From positions 1-64,000 of the forward strand of contig NZ_JAKZEY010000052.1 in assembly GCF_022808955.1 (NCBI RefSeq): a stretch of 64,000 nt of DNA, written 5' to 3'. Under the pieces are notes generated by a model. It was given only the letters and a program-made list of their open reading frames with translations. It ran no database searches and was not told the DNA's origin. How positions within the stretch are numbered: position 1 is the stretch's first letter; each line of letters opens with the position of its first letter. This stretch comes from Anaerococcus sp. AGMB09787. GTDB lineage: Bacteria > Bacillota > Clostridia > Tissierellales > Peptoniphilaceae. This document shows, in pieces, positions 55,496 to 64,000 of the stretch. Both the position numbers and the translations under genes were made by a program.

Positions 55496-56479
55496 TTATT
55501 CTTCGATTTTATCAAATACTGAGCAAGCTGTTTCTTTTAGTACAGCGTTTAGGTTTTCGATATTCTCTTTTCCTTGTGTCTTTAGCCATTCAATAGCTTC
55601 TTCTTCGCTCTTACCGTAGATATCTACGCTATCTTTCCATGTTGCTCTACCACATAGAACGCCGTTGAAGTTTGATCCTGCTTCTTTGGCAAGTTTTAGG
55701 GTTTCTTGGAAGATTTCTGCTGTTACTCCACCTGATAAGAAGATGAATGGTAGGTTGGTTGCTTCTGCTTGTTCTTTGAAGTATTTTTTAGCTTCTTCTC
55801 TTGAGTAAACTGGTTCTTCTGTTCCAATTCCTTCTACAAAGTTCATGTTGGTTGGTGTTTCTACCTTTAGTACGTCTACCTTGTATCTTGGATCTGAGAA
55901 TACTCTAATTGCTTCGTTTACCTTTCTTGGTCTAACTTTTGCATATTCAGCACCTTTTTCGCTATCGATGTTTCTATCGTAGGTTACAAGTTCTAGGAAG
56001 TGTGGTAGGCCTAGGGCTTCACATTCGTAGCTTACTCTTTCTACCCAGCTTTTTTTGATGTCGTTGATTTCTTCTTCATCATCGCAGTCGTAATAAAGTA
56101 GGGTCTTGATTGCATTAGCTCCCATTTCTTTAGCTTTAAGTCCACTCATAAAGTTGATTAGTCTAGGTAGTCTTCCTTCATCATATTCATCATAACCTGT
56201 TTGTTCATATGATAGGATAAGTCCAGCTCCCTCATCTCTTGCTCCTATTCCTTCTTTTCCGTATATTGGGTCAAGGAGGATAGATGATGCGAATGGTGTT
56301 AGTTCTTTAGATACTAGTTCTTTGTATCTTGAGATTCCTTCAACGTTACTTAGGTCAGGATTAGCCTTGGTCATCATTTTTTCCATTGACCCTCTTTGGT
56401 CAATGGCTAGTGCTGCGATTGCTCCGTCTTCGTTAATTAGCTTCTTTAGGTTTTCTAGTTTTTCTTGTGAGATTTTCAT
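55496..56479 (-). CDS. lacD: Tagatose-1,6-bisphosphate aldolase, class I
   Basis: Cleaves tagatose-1,6-bisphosphate to dihydroxyacetone phosphate and glyceraldehyde-3-phosphate. The 327 residues begin with AIAALAIDQRGSMEKMM, continue with LLDPIYGKEG, the likely Schiff-base lysine region DVLKVETPTNM, and LPFIFLSGGVTAEIFQETL. It lies one base after lacC. Confidence 0.93.
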   Translation of the reverse strand: MKISQEKLENLKKLINEDGAIAALAIDQRGSMEKMMTKANPDLSNVEGISRYKELVSKELTPFASSILLDPIYGKEGIGARDEGAGLILSYEQTGYDEYDEGRLPRLINFMSGLKAKEMGANAIKTLLYYDCDDEEEINDIKKSWVERVSYECEALGLPHFLELVTYDRNIDSEKGAEYAKVRPRKVNEAIRVFSDPRYKVDVLKVETPTNMNFVEGIGTEEPVYSREEAKKYFKEQAEATNLPFIFLSGGVTAEIFQETLKLAKEAGSNFNGVLCGRATWKDSVDIYGKSEEEAIEWLKTQGKENIENLNAVLKETACSVFDKIEE

Positions 56480-56480
56480 A

Positions 56481-57407
56481 TTATAGCTCCTTTACTTGTA
56501 TTTGTTGGTAGTATTCATCGAATTTTTCTATTTCTATATGGGCTATTTCTTCTGTTAGTACATTGAGTAGGCCACATGTCATAGATGTTTTTATTATGTC
56601 TTGGTCGTCTTTGCCTTGCTCTATTGCGTATAGGGCTCCTGCGAGGGATGAGTCCCCACTGCCGACAGGGTTTATTGCCAAGACCTTTGGAACGCTTGCG
56701 TTATAGATCTTATCTCCAGCCTTTACCAAGGCTCCATCCTTGCCCATAGATACTATTATATATTTTATATCTTTAAATGGTTCTTGGACTAGGACATCTT
56801 TTAGCTCTTCTTTACCTATTACCCTACCCAAGACTTGGGCAATCTCTGTTTCGTTTGGCTTGATTAGGTCAGGTTTTACTTCTGCACCTATGATATCTTT
56901 TAGGGTTTGTCCTGATGTATCAACTGATACAAAAATGTTATTTGCCTTGGCATATTTTATAATTTCCTTATAAAAATCACTTGTTAGTCCCTTTGGTAGG
57001 GAGCCAGACATATTTATTACTTGGCATCCTTCAGCAATTTTTCCGATGTTGTCGAGGAAGTTTTTGGCTTCCTCTTCGCTTATGCTTGGACCTTGTTCTA
57101 GGATTTCTGTTTGGTTTCCTTCGTGGAGGATTGCTATACAGTTACGGGTAGGGGAGGATATTTTTACAAATCTTGAATCTTGACCTTTTTTGCCAAGTTC
57201 TTCTTCTATATATTCTCCAAGTTTTCCTCCGACAAAACCTGAGTGGATTACATCAGCTCCTAGTTCTTTTAGGACAAAGCCTACGTGGATTCCCTTACCA
57301 CCTGCATCCTTTGATGCATGCTCAGTCCTTGTTACATCGTCTATGTTGAATTTGTCTAGTCTATAGGAAATATCAACTGAAGGATTGGCTGTTATTGTTA
57401 AAATCAT
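56481..57407 (-). CDS. lacC: Tagatose-6-phosphate kinase / 1-phosphofructokinase (PfkB)
   Basis: PfkB-family sugar kinase. It has the N-terminal TITANPSVDISY, KDAGGKGIHVG for substrate binding, and the C-terminal ATP/anion-hole motif NPVGSGDSSLAGA with the catalytic Asp. The length of 308 fits LacC. Position between nagA (four-base overlap) and lacD supports tagatose-6-phosphate as substrate. FruK-type activity cannot be excluded. Confidence 0.9.
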   Translation of the reverse strand: MILTITANPSVDISYRLDKFNIDDVTRTEHASKDAGGKGIHVGFVLKELGADVIHSGFVGGKLGEYIEEELGKKGQDSRFVKISSPTRNCIAILHEGNQTEILEQGPSISEEEAKNFLDNIGKIAEGCQVINMSGSLPKGLTSDFYKEIIKYAKANNIFVSVDTSGQTLKDIIGAEVKPDLIKPNETEIAQVLGRVIGKEELKDVLVQEPFKDIKYIIVSMGKDGALVKAGDKIYNASVPKVLAINPVGSGDSSLAGALYAIEQGKDDQDIIKTSMTCGLLNVLTEEIAHIEIEKFDEYYQQIQVKEL

Positions 57408-58531
57408 CCATATACCCTTTCACCATTTAGGTAGGTTGCTTGTAGGTCTAGATTTTCATCTAGGATTATAAAGTCTGCATCATAACCTACGTGTAGTTTA
57501 CCACATACATCGTCTATATCGACTGATTTGGCAGGTACTAGGCTTGCCATTTGGATAGCTTCAAATACATCTGCTATTTGCCAGTCTACTACGTTCTTTA
57601 CAGCTTCCTTTAGTCTTAGGATTGAGCCTGCTAATGAGCCACCATCTTTAAGTCTAGCTGTTCCATCTTTTACAATTACTGGGAATTCTCCTAGTTTGTA
57701 GTCTCCTTCAGGCATACCACCTGCTGACATACAATCTGTGATTAGGGCAACCTTATCTCTTCCCTTTTGGTCCATTAGGATCTCTGCAGCCTTAGGTGAT
57801 ACATGGTGGCCATCGCAGATTAATTCCCCATAAGAATCAGTAGTCATAGCTGCTCCTACCATACCAGGATTTCTGTGGTGGAGTCCACTCATACCATTAT
57901 ATACGTGAACAAAGATATTTGCTCCTGCATCAACTGCTTCTACTGCCCTATCATAGCTTGCATCTGAGTGACCAAGGGCGACCTTCACTCCCATAGCATT
58001 GGCTTCTTTGATAAATTCTATAGAACCATCTCTTTCTGGTGCTATAGCAATCTTATTTACTAGGCCATCAGAAAGGTCCTTCCACCTCTTTAGCTTATCA
58101 ATAGCTGGGTCAGACATATATCCAGGATTTTGGGCTCCTTTATATTTTTCTGTAAAGAATGGGCCTTCTAGGAAGACTCCCCTTACCTTAGCTCCCTCTA
58201 CACCTTCATGTTCTTTTCCAATAATCTCACAAGCCTTATCTAACTTTTCTACAGTATCTGTAAGAGTTGTAGGTAAAAAGCTTGTTACACCACATTCTAG
58301 GATTCCCTTGGATATTTCATTTAAGTATCCTGGTTCACAATCCATGATATCCTTTCCACCGTAACCGTGGATGTGAGTATCAACCAACCCTGGTGCCATT
58401 ATTTCTCCAAGGTCTTCATAGTCCTCAGGCTCTTTTTTTGAAAAAGCTTTTATCTTGCCATTTTCAACTTCCATATAGGCATCTTCCAAGATCCTATCTT
58501 CAAGTACGATATATTTTGCTTTGTAAAACAT
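57404..58531 (-). CDS. nagA: N-acetylhexosamine-6-phosphate deacetylase
   Basis: Amidohydrolase removing acetate from GlcNAc-6-P, or possibly GalNAc-6-P. Motifs are PGLVDTHIHGYGGKDIMD, the metal-ligand glutamate in GVFLEGPF, ALGHSDA, FVHVYNGMSGLHHR and the catalytic Asp in LITDCMSAGG. The start is ATG 58531, four bases after AAAGGAGG; a longer frame lacks such a site. It has 375 residues. Grouping with lacC and lacD, not with nagB, suggests it may feed amino sugars to the tagatose pathway, as AgaA does. Confidence 0.9.
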   Translation of the reverse strand: MFYKAKYIVLEDRILEDAYMEVENGKIKAFSKKEPEDYEDLGEIMAPGLVDTHIHGYGGKDIMDCEPGYLNEISKGILECGVTSFLPTTLTDTVEKLDKACEIIGKEHEGVEGAKVRGVFLEGPFFTEKYKGAQNPGYMSDPAIDKLKRWKDLSDGLVNKIAIAPERDGSIEFIKEANAMGVKVALGHSDASYDRAVEAVDAGANIFVHVYNGMSGLHHRNPGMVGAAMTTDSYGELICDGHHVSPKAAEILMDQKGRDKVALITDCMSAGGMPEGDYKLGEFPVIVKDGTARLKDGGSLAGSILRLKEAVKNVVDWQIADVFEAIQMASLVPAKSVDIDDVCGKLHVGYDADFIILDENLDLQATYLNGERVYG

Positions 58532-58630
58532 ATACCCTCCTTTGCTCCTAAAGCGAAACACTCAATATATCATTCTAAGTCCATTATACTTAAATTTAAT
58601 AATTATAATAGTAAAATTTTAAATCCTCAT

Positions 58631-58650
58631 ATAATGGTAACTACCATTAT
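58631..58650. promoter_or_regulatory. Inverted-repeat operator upstream of nagA-lacCD
   Basis: ATAATGGTA-GT-TACCATTAT is a perfect 9-2-9 inverted repeat, about 100 bases before nagA and just after lacR. Its form (GGT..ACC) is like GntR-family sites and could also bind LacR. The regulator is not determined. Confidence 0.65.
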
Positions 58651-58674
58651 TATATAATATTTTTATAAATTTCG

Positions 58675-59424
58675 CTAGTTAATTAGTCTGGCAAATTTCC
58701 TAATAAGGTCAGCATTCTTGTCTGATATGTCCTTATCCGATATTACTGTGCAAGCTTCTATATTATAAAAAGAATAAAAATCCTTGCGGCCGATCTTAGA
58801 TGAGTCAGCTATTATATATGATTTTTGGGCATTATCCAAGATCCTAGCCTGGAGGAGGCCCTCATCTACGCTATAGGTATAGGCTCTGCCTTGGTCAATC
58901 CCATTGACCCCTATAAAGGCCTTGGTAAAGGATACATCCTTGGCAAAGTCTATAGCTAGACTTCCTACAAAGGCCCCAGTAATTTCCCTAAACTCTCCAC
59001 CTATCAAATACAACTTGATACCCTTGATCTTATTAAGCTTCTTAAAGAGATAGAGGGAGTTGGTATAGATAGTACATTTTTTGTTGGCAAGATATTCGCT
59101 GACATACTCAATAGTAGTTCCTGCCCCCAAAAATACAATCTCATCCTCATTGATGTTACTGGCAATAATTTGAGCTATATACTCCTTCTTATCCTTATTC
59201 TTTAGCATCTTCTCATCATTAGAAAACTCACGGCCTAGGGTTTTATTAAGGGACTTGGCTCCCCCGTGGACCCTGACCAAAAGATTCTTATCCTCAAGTT
59301 CCTGGAGGTCCCTCCTTACTGTCATATCAGTAACACCAAGGAGGTCCTTCAACTTGCTAACCTGGATAAAGCCATAATCTTCTATCCAGTCTAATATAAG
59401 TTCATGACGCTTTTCTCTTAACAT
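58675..59424 (-). CDS. lacR: DeoR/LacR-family transcriptional repressor
   Basis: The 249-residue repressor has an N-terminal DeoR helix-turn-helix (VSKLKDLLGVTDMTVRRDLQ, then VRVHGGAKSL) and a C-terminal sugar-phosphate sensor domain (DEIVFLGAGTTIEYV, YTNSLYLF, YLIGGEFRE). In lactococci and streptococci LacR is induced by tagatose-6-phosphate. It follows lacB by 18 bases, so it probably regulates its own operon and perhaps nagA-lacCD. Confidence 0.9.
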   Translation of the reverse strand: MLREKRHELILDWIEDYGFIQVSKLKDLLGVTDMTVRRDLQELEDKNLLVRVHGGAKSLNKTLGREFSNDEKMLKNKDKKEYIAQIIASNINEDEIVFLGAGTTIEYVSEYLANKKCTIYTNSLYLFKKLNKIKGIKLYLIGGEFREITGAFVGSLAIDFAKDVSFTKAFIGVNGIDQGRAYTYSVDEGLLQARILDNAQKSYIIADSSKIGRKDFYSFYNIEACTVISDKDISDKNADLIRKFARLIN

Positions 59425-59442
59425 CTTTACTTCCTATGATGC

Positions 59443-59973
59443 TTAATCGTGGTATTCTCCTCGGTCCCATTTTTCCAAGAACTCATTAAAGAATTCCCTA
59501 TTTTGAACTTGAGAGTCCCTATCGTCCTTGTAGGATTCTTCTATAGCCATAAGTTTCTCAATCATCTTTTCCTTCTCAGGACTTGCTTCATATTCTGTAT
59601 CAATAAAATTATCTATAATCTCAAAGGCCAAGTCCCTTCCTACAATCATACCACCAAAGGCTATAACATTGGCATTGAGATCGCTCTTTGCATAACGAGC
59701 AGTAGCGCAGTCCCTTACCAAGGCACACCTTGTACCAAAAGCCTTATTTACAGCTGTAGAAATTCCAACGCCTGTACCGCAAAGAACAACTCCTAGGTCG
59801 CACTCTCCACTTGCCACAAGCTCTCCCACCAACTTTCCAAAAATAGGGTAGTGGGTTCTAGTATTGTCATAAGTTCCTACATCTACAACTTCAAAACCCC
59901 TAGATTTTAAATGATCGCTAACTTCCATCTTTAAACTTGTAACTATATGGTCACATCCTAATGCTATCTTCAT
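59443..59973 (-). CDS. lacB: Galactose-6-phosphate isomerase subunit B
   Basis: Part of the LacAB isomerase that turns galactose-6-phosphate into tagatose-6-phosphate. The RpiB-like 176 residues contain [35 protein letters not shown] with the catalytic Cys, and [19 protein letters not shown]. The length matches LacB. It lies nine bases after lacA. Confidence 0.94.
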   Translation of the reverse strand: MKIALGCDHIVTSLKMEVSDHLKSRGFEVVDVGTYDNTRTHYPIFGKLVGELVASGECDLGVVLCGTGVGISTAVNKAFGTRCALVRDCATARYAKSDLNANVIAFGGMIVGRDLAFEIIDNFIDTEYEASPEKEKMIEKLMAIEESYKDDRDSQVQNREFFNEFLEKWDRGEYHD

Positions 59974-59982
59974 TCCTACCTC

Positions 59983-60435
59983 CTACATCATCTTATTAAG
60001 CATATCTATTCTGATTTGGTGACGGCCTCCATCATAGCCATGACTTAGGAAACTTCTAAGACAAGACTTAGCAAGCTCTTCACCAACAATTCCACTACCC
60101 ATAACCAAAATCCTGGCTCCGTTGTGTCTCTTAGTCATAAGGGCGCTTCTCTCCTCAGTTACTTCAGCTGCAACCATTCCCTTATGTTTGCTACAAGCCA
60201 TATAGCTTCCTGCACCATATTTATCAATAACGACACCTACACTTGCATCATCAGATCCTGTAGTCAAAACTCCGTCCACTTCCAAAAGCTTCTCACAAAC
60301 AGCCTTAGAAGAATCGACAAAGTCAAAATCCTCCTCTGTCAAATCCTCATAATCATAATCCAATCTTTCCAATTCCTCTATTAAGGCGTCCTTTAAACTA
60401 AGACCATCCATATCTGAAGAAATATAAACTTTCAT
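59983..60435 (-). CDS. lacA: Galactose-6-phosphate isomerase subunit A
   Basis: Partner of LacB. It has VVIDKYGAGSYMACSKHKGM, AAEVTEERSALMTKRHNGAR and the LacA-type end YDGGRHQIRIDMLNKMM. The start is ATG 60435, directly after AAGGAGGACTT. The product is 150 residues. It is the first gene of lacA-lacB-lacR. No lactose PTS or phospho-beta-galactosidase gene occurs in the window. Confidence 0.94.
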   Translation of the reverse strand: MKVYISSDMDGLSLKDALIEELERLDYDYEDLTEEDFDFVDSSKAVCEKLLEVDGVLTTGSDDASVGVVIDKYGAGSYMACSKHKGMVAAEVTEERSALMTKRHNGARILVMGSGIVGEELAKSCLRSFLSHGYDGGRHQIRIDMLNKMM

Positions 60436-60489
60436 AAGTCCTCCTTGTTTATAATTGTTCATTTATTTCTTGTTTTGTTTACTAATTTC

Positions 60490-60518
60490 ATAGTAGTATA
60501 ATTTTTCTTAAATGTCAA
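60490..60518 (-). promoter_or_regulatory. Promoter of lacA-lacB-lacR
   Basis: Leftward TTGACA (60513-60518), 17 bases, TACTAT (60490-60495). Confidence 0.65.
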
Positions 60519-60675
60519 GCATTTTCAGTGCTTTAAATATCTTAATAAAAATCTATCCTTTTATTAAAGTTTACCCACTATCTTATTAATTTACACACAA
60601 AAAGCCAAGCTTATAGCAGTTAAATTAATCTTAACTAAACTATTAGCCTGACTTATAATATTACTTGACTAACTA

Positions 60676-62259
60676 TTAAATTTTATCGAAAATAATTTTT
60701 CCTCCCTTAATTCTAATTATCTTATCAGCAATTTCATCTAGATCATCCGAATGCATTATAGCAAGGATAGTTTTATTTCCTTTAATCGATTTTAAATACT
60801 CATTTAGCCTATCTTGAGTAAACCTATCTAGATTACTATAAGGCTCATCTAAGATCAAAACATCCTTATCCTTTGACAAAACCCTAAGTAAATTAATCTT
60901 TTGTTGCTCTCCAAAACTTAAGTTTATAGGATTTTCTATTATTTGCTTATCTTTAAAATTGATATTTAAAATATCTAGGAGACTTTCATCCATCTTTTCA
61001 CCAAACATATTTTCAGATAAATCCCCATTTACTACAATTAAAGGATATGTTTGGTAGGCCACATCCCTAAATTTTGCATCTATTTTAAAAGATCCATCTG
61101 CACTCTTACTTTCAGAAAATCCAGTTAAATAATTTACTAATAAACTCTTACCGCTACCATTATCTCCCTTTATAACTACAAAATTTCCCTTATCTATCTC
61201 TAAGCTATCAATATCAAAAAGTTTCCTCTCTCTTTTATCGCTTGTATATAAGCTTACATTTTTTAAAATAACAGCCTTATCAGCATTTTCTATATAATTA
61301 TCTTCAAAACCTGACTTAGCCTTAGAAAGCTCATCAAAATCTTCAATTCTTTCTATATGAGGTTTTTGCATTTGCCTATAAGTCAAAACTTCTACACAAT
61401 CATAGACAGGCTCTTTAAGAACTGATGAAAGTTGATAGACCATAATAACCGTTCCTATAGTTATCGATCCATTCTTAATTAAATTAACAGAAACTGCCAA
61501 TAAAATTACTTGAAAAAAGGCAGTAAATATTTGTGGAGCATTGGTTGATAAAGTTTCATAAAATCTTAAGCTTTTAATAAAATTAAGATAAGAATATATA
61601 CTTTCCCTAAACTTTTCAAAAAAATAATTATCAGCCTTAGCTATATTTATCTCTCTTTTTATCTCGACAATCTTCTTAGTTTGATTTAAAAACTTATCTT
61701 GGGTCTCAAGACCTTTTCTTTGATAATCGGATATCTTTTCGGCAGGTTTTCTAGTAATTAGCCAACATAAAGGAATAAAAAGCAAAAAGGCAATCCCAAA
61801 ATAAATATTCACATACATTGCTACACCAACTAGTATAATAGCAGAAATCAAATTTCCTATAAAGATAACCAGAAATTGAGTATACAAGTCTCCATATGTA
61901 AAAGCTGACGATGTCAACAAATTCATATAATAACCCTTTTCGCGATCATTATAAACTTTTTGACTAGAATTAAGTAAATCCTTAGTTATAATCTCTTGTA
62001 CCTCTATTGCAGCATCACAACCTAGGCCCACAGGATAATATTGCTTCAAAACTGCATTAAAAAGTCCAGAAATAACAACAACTGCTGCTAGCAAAATAAA
62101 AGTAGCATAATTTAACTTACTTATATCATTAGAAATATTATCAATAACTCTAGAAGTTAATAAACTAGCTAAAATAGAAAATACAGTAGCTAAAACAATA
62201 CCAAATATCCCTAAAAGATATTGCTTTTTAAAAGTTAATAATTTTTGTTTCATATTCAC
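60676..62259 (-). CDS. ABC exporter paired with a radical SAM/SPASM maturase
   Basis: The 527-residue half-transporter has a six-helix membrane domain (about 1-310) and an ATPase with Walker A GDNGSGKS, signature LSFGEQQKINLLR, Walker B VLILDEPYSNLD and switch region IMHSDD. It is the third exporter of this general type in the window, though the most divergent. It follows the radical SAM/SPASM gene by 21 bases, so it likely exports that enzyme's peptide product. Confidence 0.82.
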   Translation of the reverse strand: MNMKQKLLTFKKQYLLGIFGIVLATVFSILASLLTSRVIDNISNDISKLNYATFILLAAVVVISGLFNAVLKQYYPVGLGCDAAIEVQEIITKDLLNSSQKVYNDREKGYYMNLLTSSAFTYGDLYTQFLVIFIGNLISAIILVGVAMYVNIYFGIAFLLFIPLCWLITRKPAEKISDYQRKGLETQDKFLNQTKKIVEIKREINIAKADNYFFEKFRESIYSYLNFIKSLRFYETLSTNAPQIFTAFFQVILLAVSVNLIKNGSITIGTVIMVYQLSSVLKEPVYDCVEVLTYRQMQKPHIERIEDFDELSKAKSGFEDNYIENADKAVILKNVSLYTSDKRERKLFDIDSLEIDKGNFVVIKGDNGSGKSLLVNYLTGFSESKSADGSFKIDAKFRDVAYQTYPLIVVNGDLSENMFGEKMDESLLDILNINFKDKQIIENPINLSFGEQQKINLLRVLSKDKDVLILDEPYSNLDRFTQDRLNEYLKSIKGNKTILAIMHSDDLDEIADKIIRIKGGKIIFDKI

Positions 62260-62280
62260 TCCTTTTTGTTAATGTCAAAA

Positions 62281-63494
62281 TTAATATATCCATTTTTCTC
62301 TATTTTCTAAAAAGTATATTACCATTTGATTTATTTTAAATTTTTCTGTAGGACATCCTCTTTGATTTTTTTCTAAATACCTACATGCATTTAAACACAA
62401 AGGCAAAATTTCACAATTAATACATTCCCTAGTCAAATGTAAACTTCTATTAATTTTATTAAATTTACTAATTAATTTTTCGAAATCATCATTTTCGTCA
62501 AAAGAAGATGTGCAATAATATGATTTTAAACTAGGACCAGTACATATCGCTAATTTATAGGGAAATTTACAAGGAGTTTTTAATCTTTTAGGGAAACTTA
62601 ATTTAATTCCGTATTCAGTCAAAATTTTTCTTAAATCCCAATCAATATCACTGAATTCTTCAGGACTAAGCTCAGTAAAAGAATTAGTATTTGTCAAATT
62701 TCTCAATGGGCTGAAATAAAAATTGAGTCTTTTTAAATCTTTATGGTATACTTCCAATATGTTTTTCAATACTTTTTCAAAATATAGCTTATTTTCTTTA
62801 GATATATTAAATCTAATTCTAACAAAACTATCAGATTCCTTTAGTATTAGATTTATTTTTTAAAAAGATCCTCATATCCAAAGTTATTAGATACTTTAAA
62901 CTTTTCATGGATTTCTTTATCGCCATCAAAAGTTAATTGTATTTTATCAAAATTAATATTATTGAGTAATTTTTTATTTAATAATGATCCATTAGTTGTT
63001 ATATGACTATGATATGTAATATTATATTTTTGAGATAGATCTAGAAAATTTTTGTGTAAATAATATAATTCACCTAAATTCAGGGCTGGTTCCCCACCAA
63101 AATAATGTACATTTATTATCTTAATACCATCATTTATAAGCTTCTCTATATTATTTATTATTAACTTACTTTCATCTCTACTTAGAAAAGTATCTTTTTT
63201 ATCTTGATAACAATACACGCATCTAAAATTACATGTATTTGTTAATATTATTGTAATATCAAGTTGATAAGATTTTTTATTCATAGTTTCATTAATATTA
63301 TTGACTAGGAATTTTATTTCATCATCTTTTTCGTTTACTAAAAATCTTTTTTTATATAGATAATCAGCATATTTAGTATTTTCCAATTCATCAATATTAT
63401 TTATATTCTCATCTAACTGGATAATCCCCCTATTATAAGAATTATATATAATCTTCCTTCCATCAAAAAACAATGTAGTCATATTTCTATACAT
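62281..63494 (-). pseudogene. Radical SAM/SPASM peptide maturase, split by one-base frameshift
   Basis: The N-terminal part (63494-62853) has the radical SAM site CNFRCVYC and VHYFGGEPALN. The C-terminal part (ending 62281) has a SPASM pattern: CKFPYKLAICTGP, YYCTSS, ECINCEILPLCLNAC and GCP. Adding one A to the A6 run at 62858-62863 joins them without a gap (LFKK-INLILKESDSFVRI onwards, coding through the region between the two frames). The full protein would be about 404 residues, normal for maturases of radical SAM peptides. It may be a real mutation, slippage-tolerant coding or a sequencing error. No precursor peptide is recognised nearby. Confidence 0.8.
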
Positions 63495-63497
63495 CAA

Positions 63498-64000
63498 TTA
63501 TAAAATGTTGAAAAACCAGTATTTTTAAATAATTTAAGAAATTCTGTTATCACAAAATATCATAAAATATTATAGTTTTTGTGACGGATTTGTGACGGGT
63601 ACAAACAGAAATAGATTTAATATGTAAGAATATAAATATTGAAATCAAGGGGATCGTTAATTCCGAAATGACCTCAATTTTTCACGCAATTGGAAAAGGT
63701 CCCCGAACCCGTTCATATATCAACGTTTGTGAGAATTGCAAAGGGGGCGGGGGTATTTTATTTTTATACTGGTATATGCATAATTATAAATATTTATTTT
63801 TAAGGATTTTACAGGGTGATCAAAAAAAAAATAAAAAAAAATAAAAAATTTTAAAAAAAAAATAAAAAAATAAAATTAATTAAAATAATATTAATATAAT
63901 ATATATTTATATAGATATACAAATATACGATTATATATTAATATACTTTATACTTATATATTACTATAACAACGGCATACACTTATCCACCAAACCACCA
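63498..64000. other. AT-rich right edge with tandem motif
   Basis: No gene is supported here. A direct repeat TTTGTGACGG occurs at 63578-63587 and 63589-63598, an eleven-base period, upstream of the radical SAM gene. TCACAAAA nearby (about 63549) is complementary to TTTTGTGA. From about 63815 the sequence is almost pure A/T (A runs, then alternating TA). One DnaA-box-like TTATCCACC lies at the very end, too little to call an origin. Confidence 0.45.

Noticed and set aside
62281-63497. Two separate genes for a radical SAM protein and a cysteine-rich protein
   Set aside because: A single-base correction in a poly-A run joins them into one canonical radical SAM/SPASM maturase.
63815-64000. Replication origin (AT-rich tract plus a DnaA-box-like TTATCCACC)
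   Set aside because: Only one imperfect box and no dnaA, dnaN or rpmH gene nearby.
1-64000. CRISPR arrays, tRNA or rRNA genes
   Set aside because: No regularly spaced repeats and no tRNA/rRNA signature sequences were seen on either strand.

Overview
The window looks like chromosome of a low-GC, Gram-positive, anaerobic Firmicute. An anaerobic coccus of the Anaerococcus/Peptoniphilaceae type is the best guess, made from gene content only (ctsR-mcsA-mcsB-clpC operon, T-box and THF riboswitches, L-serine catabolism, an acyl-CoA dehydrogenase/ETF/rubredoxin-like fusion beside a diiron flavoprotein, tagatose-6-P pathway). Several sigma-A promoters match the consensus perfectly. No rRNA, tRNA or CRISPR array was seen.

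Layout. 0.7-6.0 kb: sugar ABC transporter operon with a Gfo/Idh oxidoreductase, followed by a gene-free relic stretch. 6.9-11.5 kb: CtsR-controlled protein quality-control operon in which the McsB homologue has lost its kinase signature residues. 11.6-21 kb: housekeeping genes (YugP-type protease, KtrAB-like K+ uptake, LURP-one protein, M42 peptidase, a P-type ATPase under a Mn2+ (yybP-ykoY) riboswitch, a split chromate transporter, a HAD phosphatase). 21-25.3 kb: DpnII-type (GATC) restriction-modification operon flanked by a decayed IS30 transposase and a 556-bp ISL3 remnant that still has terminal repeats and an 8-bp target duplication. 25.3-30.7 kb: an AT-rich operon with its own strong promoter, encoding two small paralogous peptides ending in IGS(F/L)Y, a B12-binding radical SAM enzyme, a second radical SAM enzyme, an ABC exporter and a small membrane protein. 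This is the best candidate for an undescribed RiPP (modified peptide) system. 30.7-32.9 kb: amino-acid ABC importer. 33.1-36 kb: folate operon (folE, HD phosphohydrolase, folP, folB-folK) behind a THF riboswitch and terminator.

36.2-41 kb: secreted, bacteriocin-like proteins with small membrane partners, partly arranged as a tandem duplication that also copied the 3' tail of the neighbouring nicotinamidase-like gene, plus a MATE exporter. 41-47.6 kb: serine uptake and deamination behind a structured leader, a MaoC hydratase, a T-box-controlled branched-chain amino-acid transporter and an MBL hydrolase. 47.8-51.1 kb: FprA diiron flavoprotein co-transcribed with a fusion of acyl-CoA dehydrogenase, EtfA C-domain and rubredoxin fold whose rubredoxin part has no cysteines. 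51.4-52.1 kb: folate transporter folT behind a second THF riboswitch that appears to act on translation. 52.2-55 kb: an ABC exporter and a decayed PhaE/phasin-like gene. 55.4-60.5 kb: lacAB-lacR and nagA-lacCD, suggesting galactose/amino-sugar use through tagatose-6-phosphate. 60.6-63.5 kb: another ABC exporter with a radical SAM/SPASM peptide maturase interrupted by a one-base poly-A frameshift, ending in an extremely AT-rich edge.

Common themes are peptide modification and export (three paralogous exporters, three radical SAM genes), metabolite-sensing RNA leaders (Mn2+, THF twice, tRNA, and one unassigned), and host-glycan and amino-acid use. All functional names rest on motifs read by eye; no database search was run.
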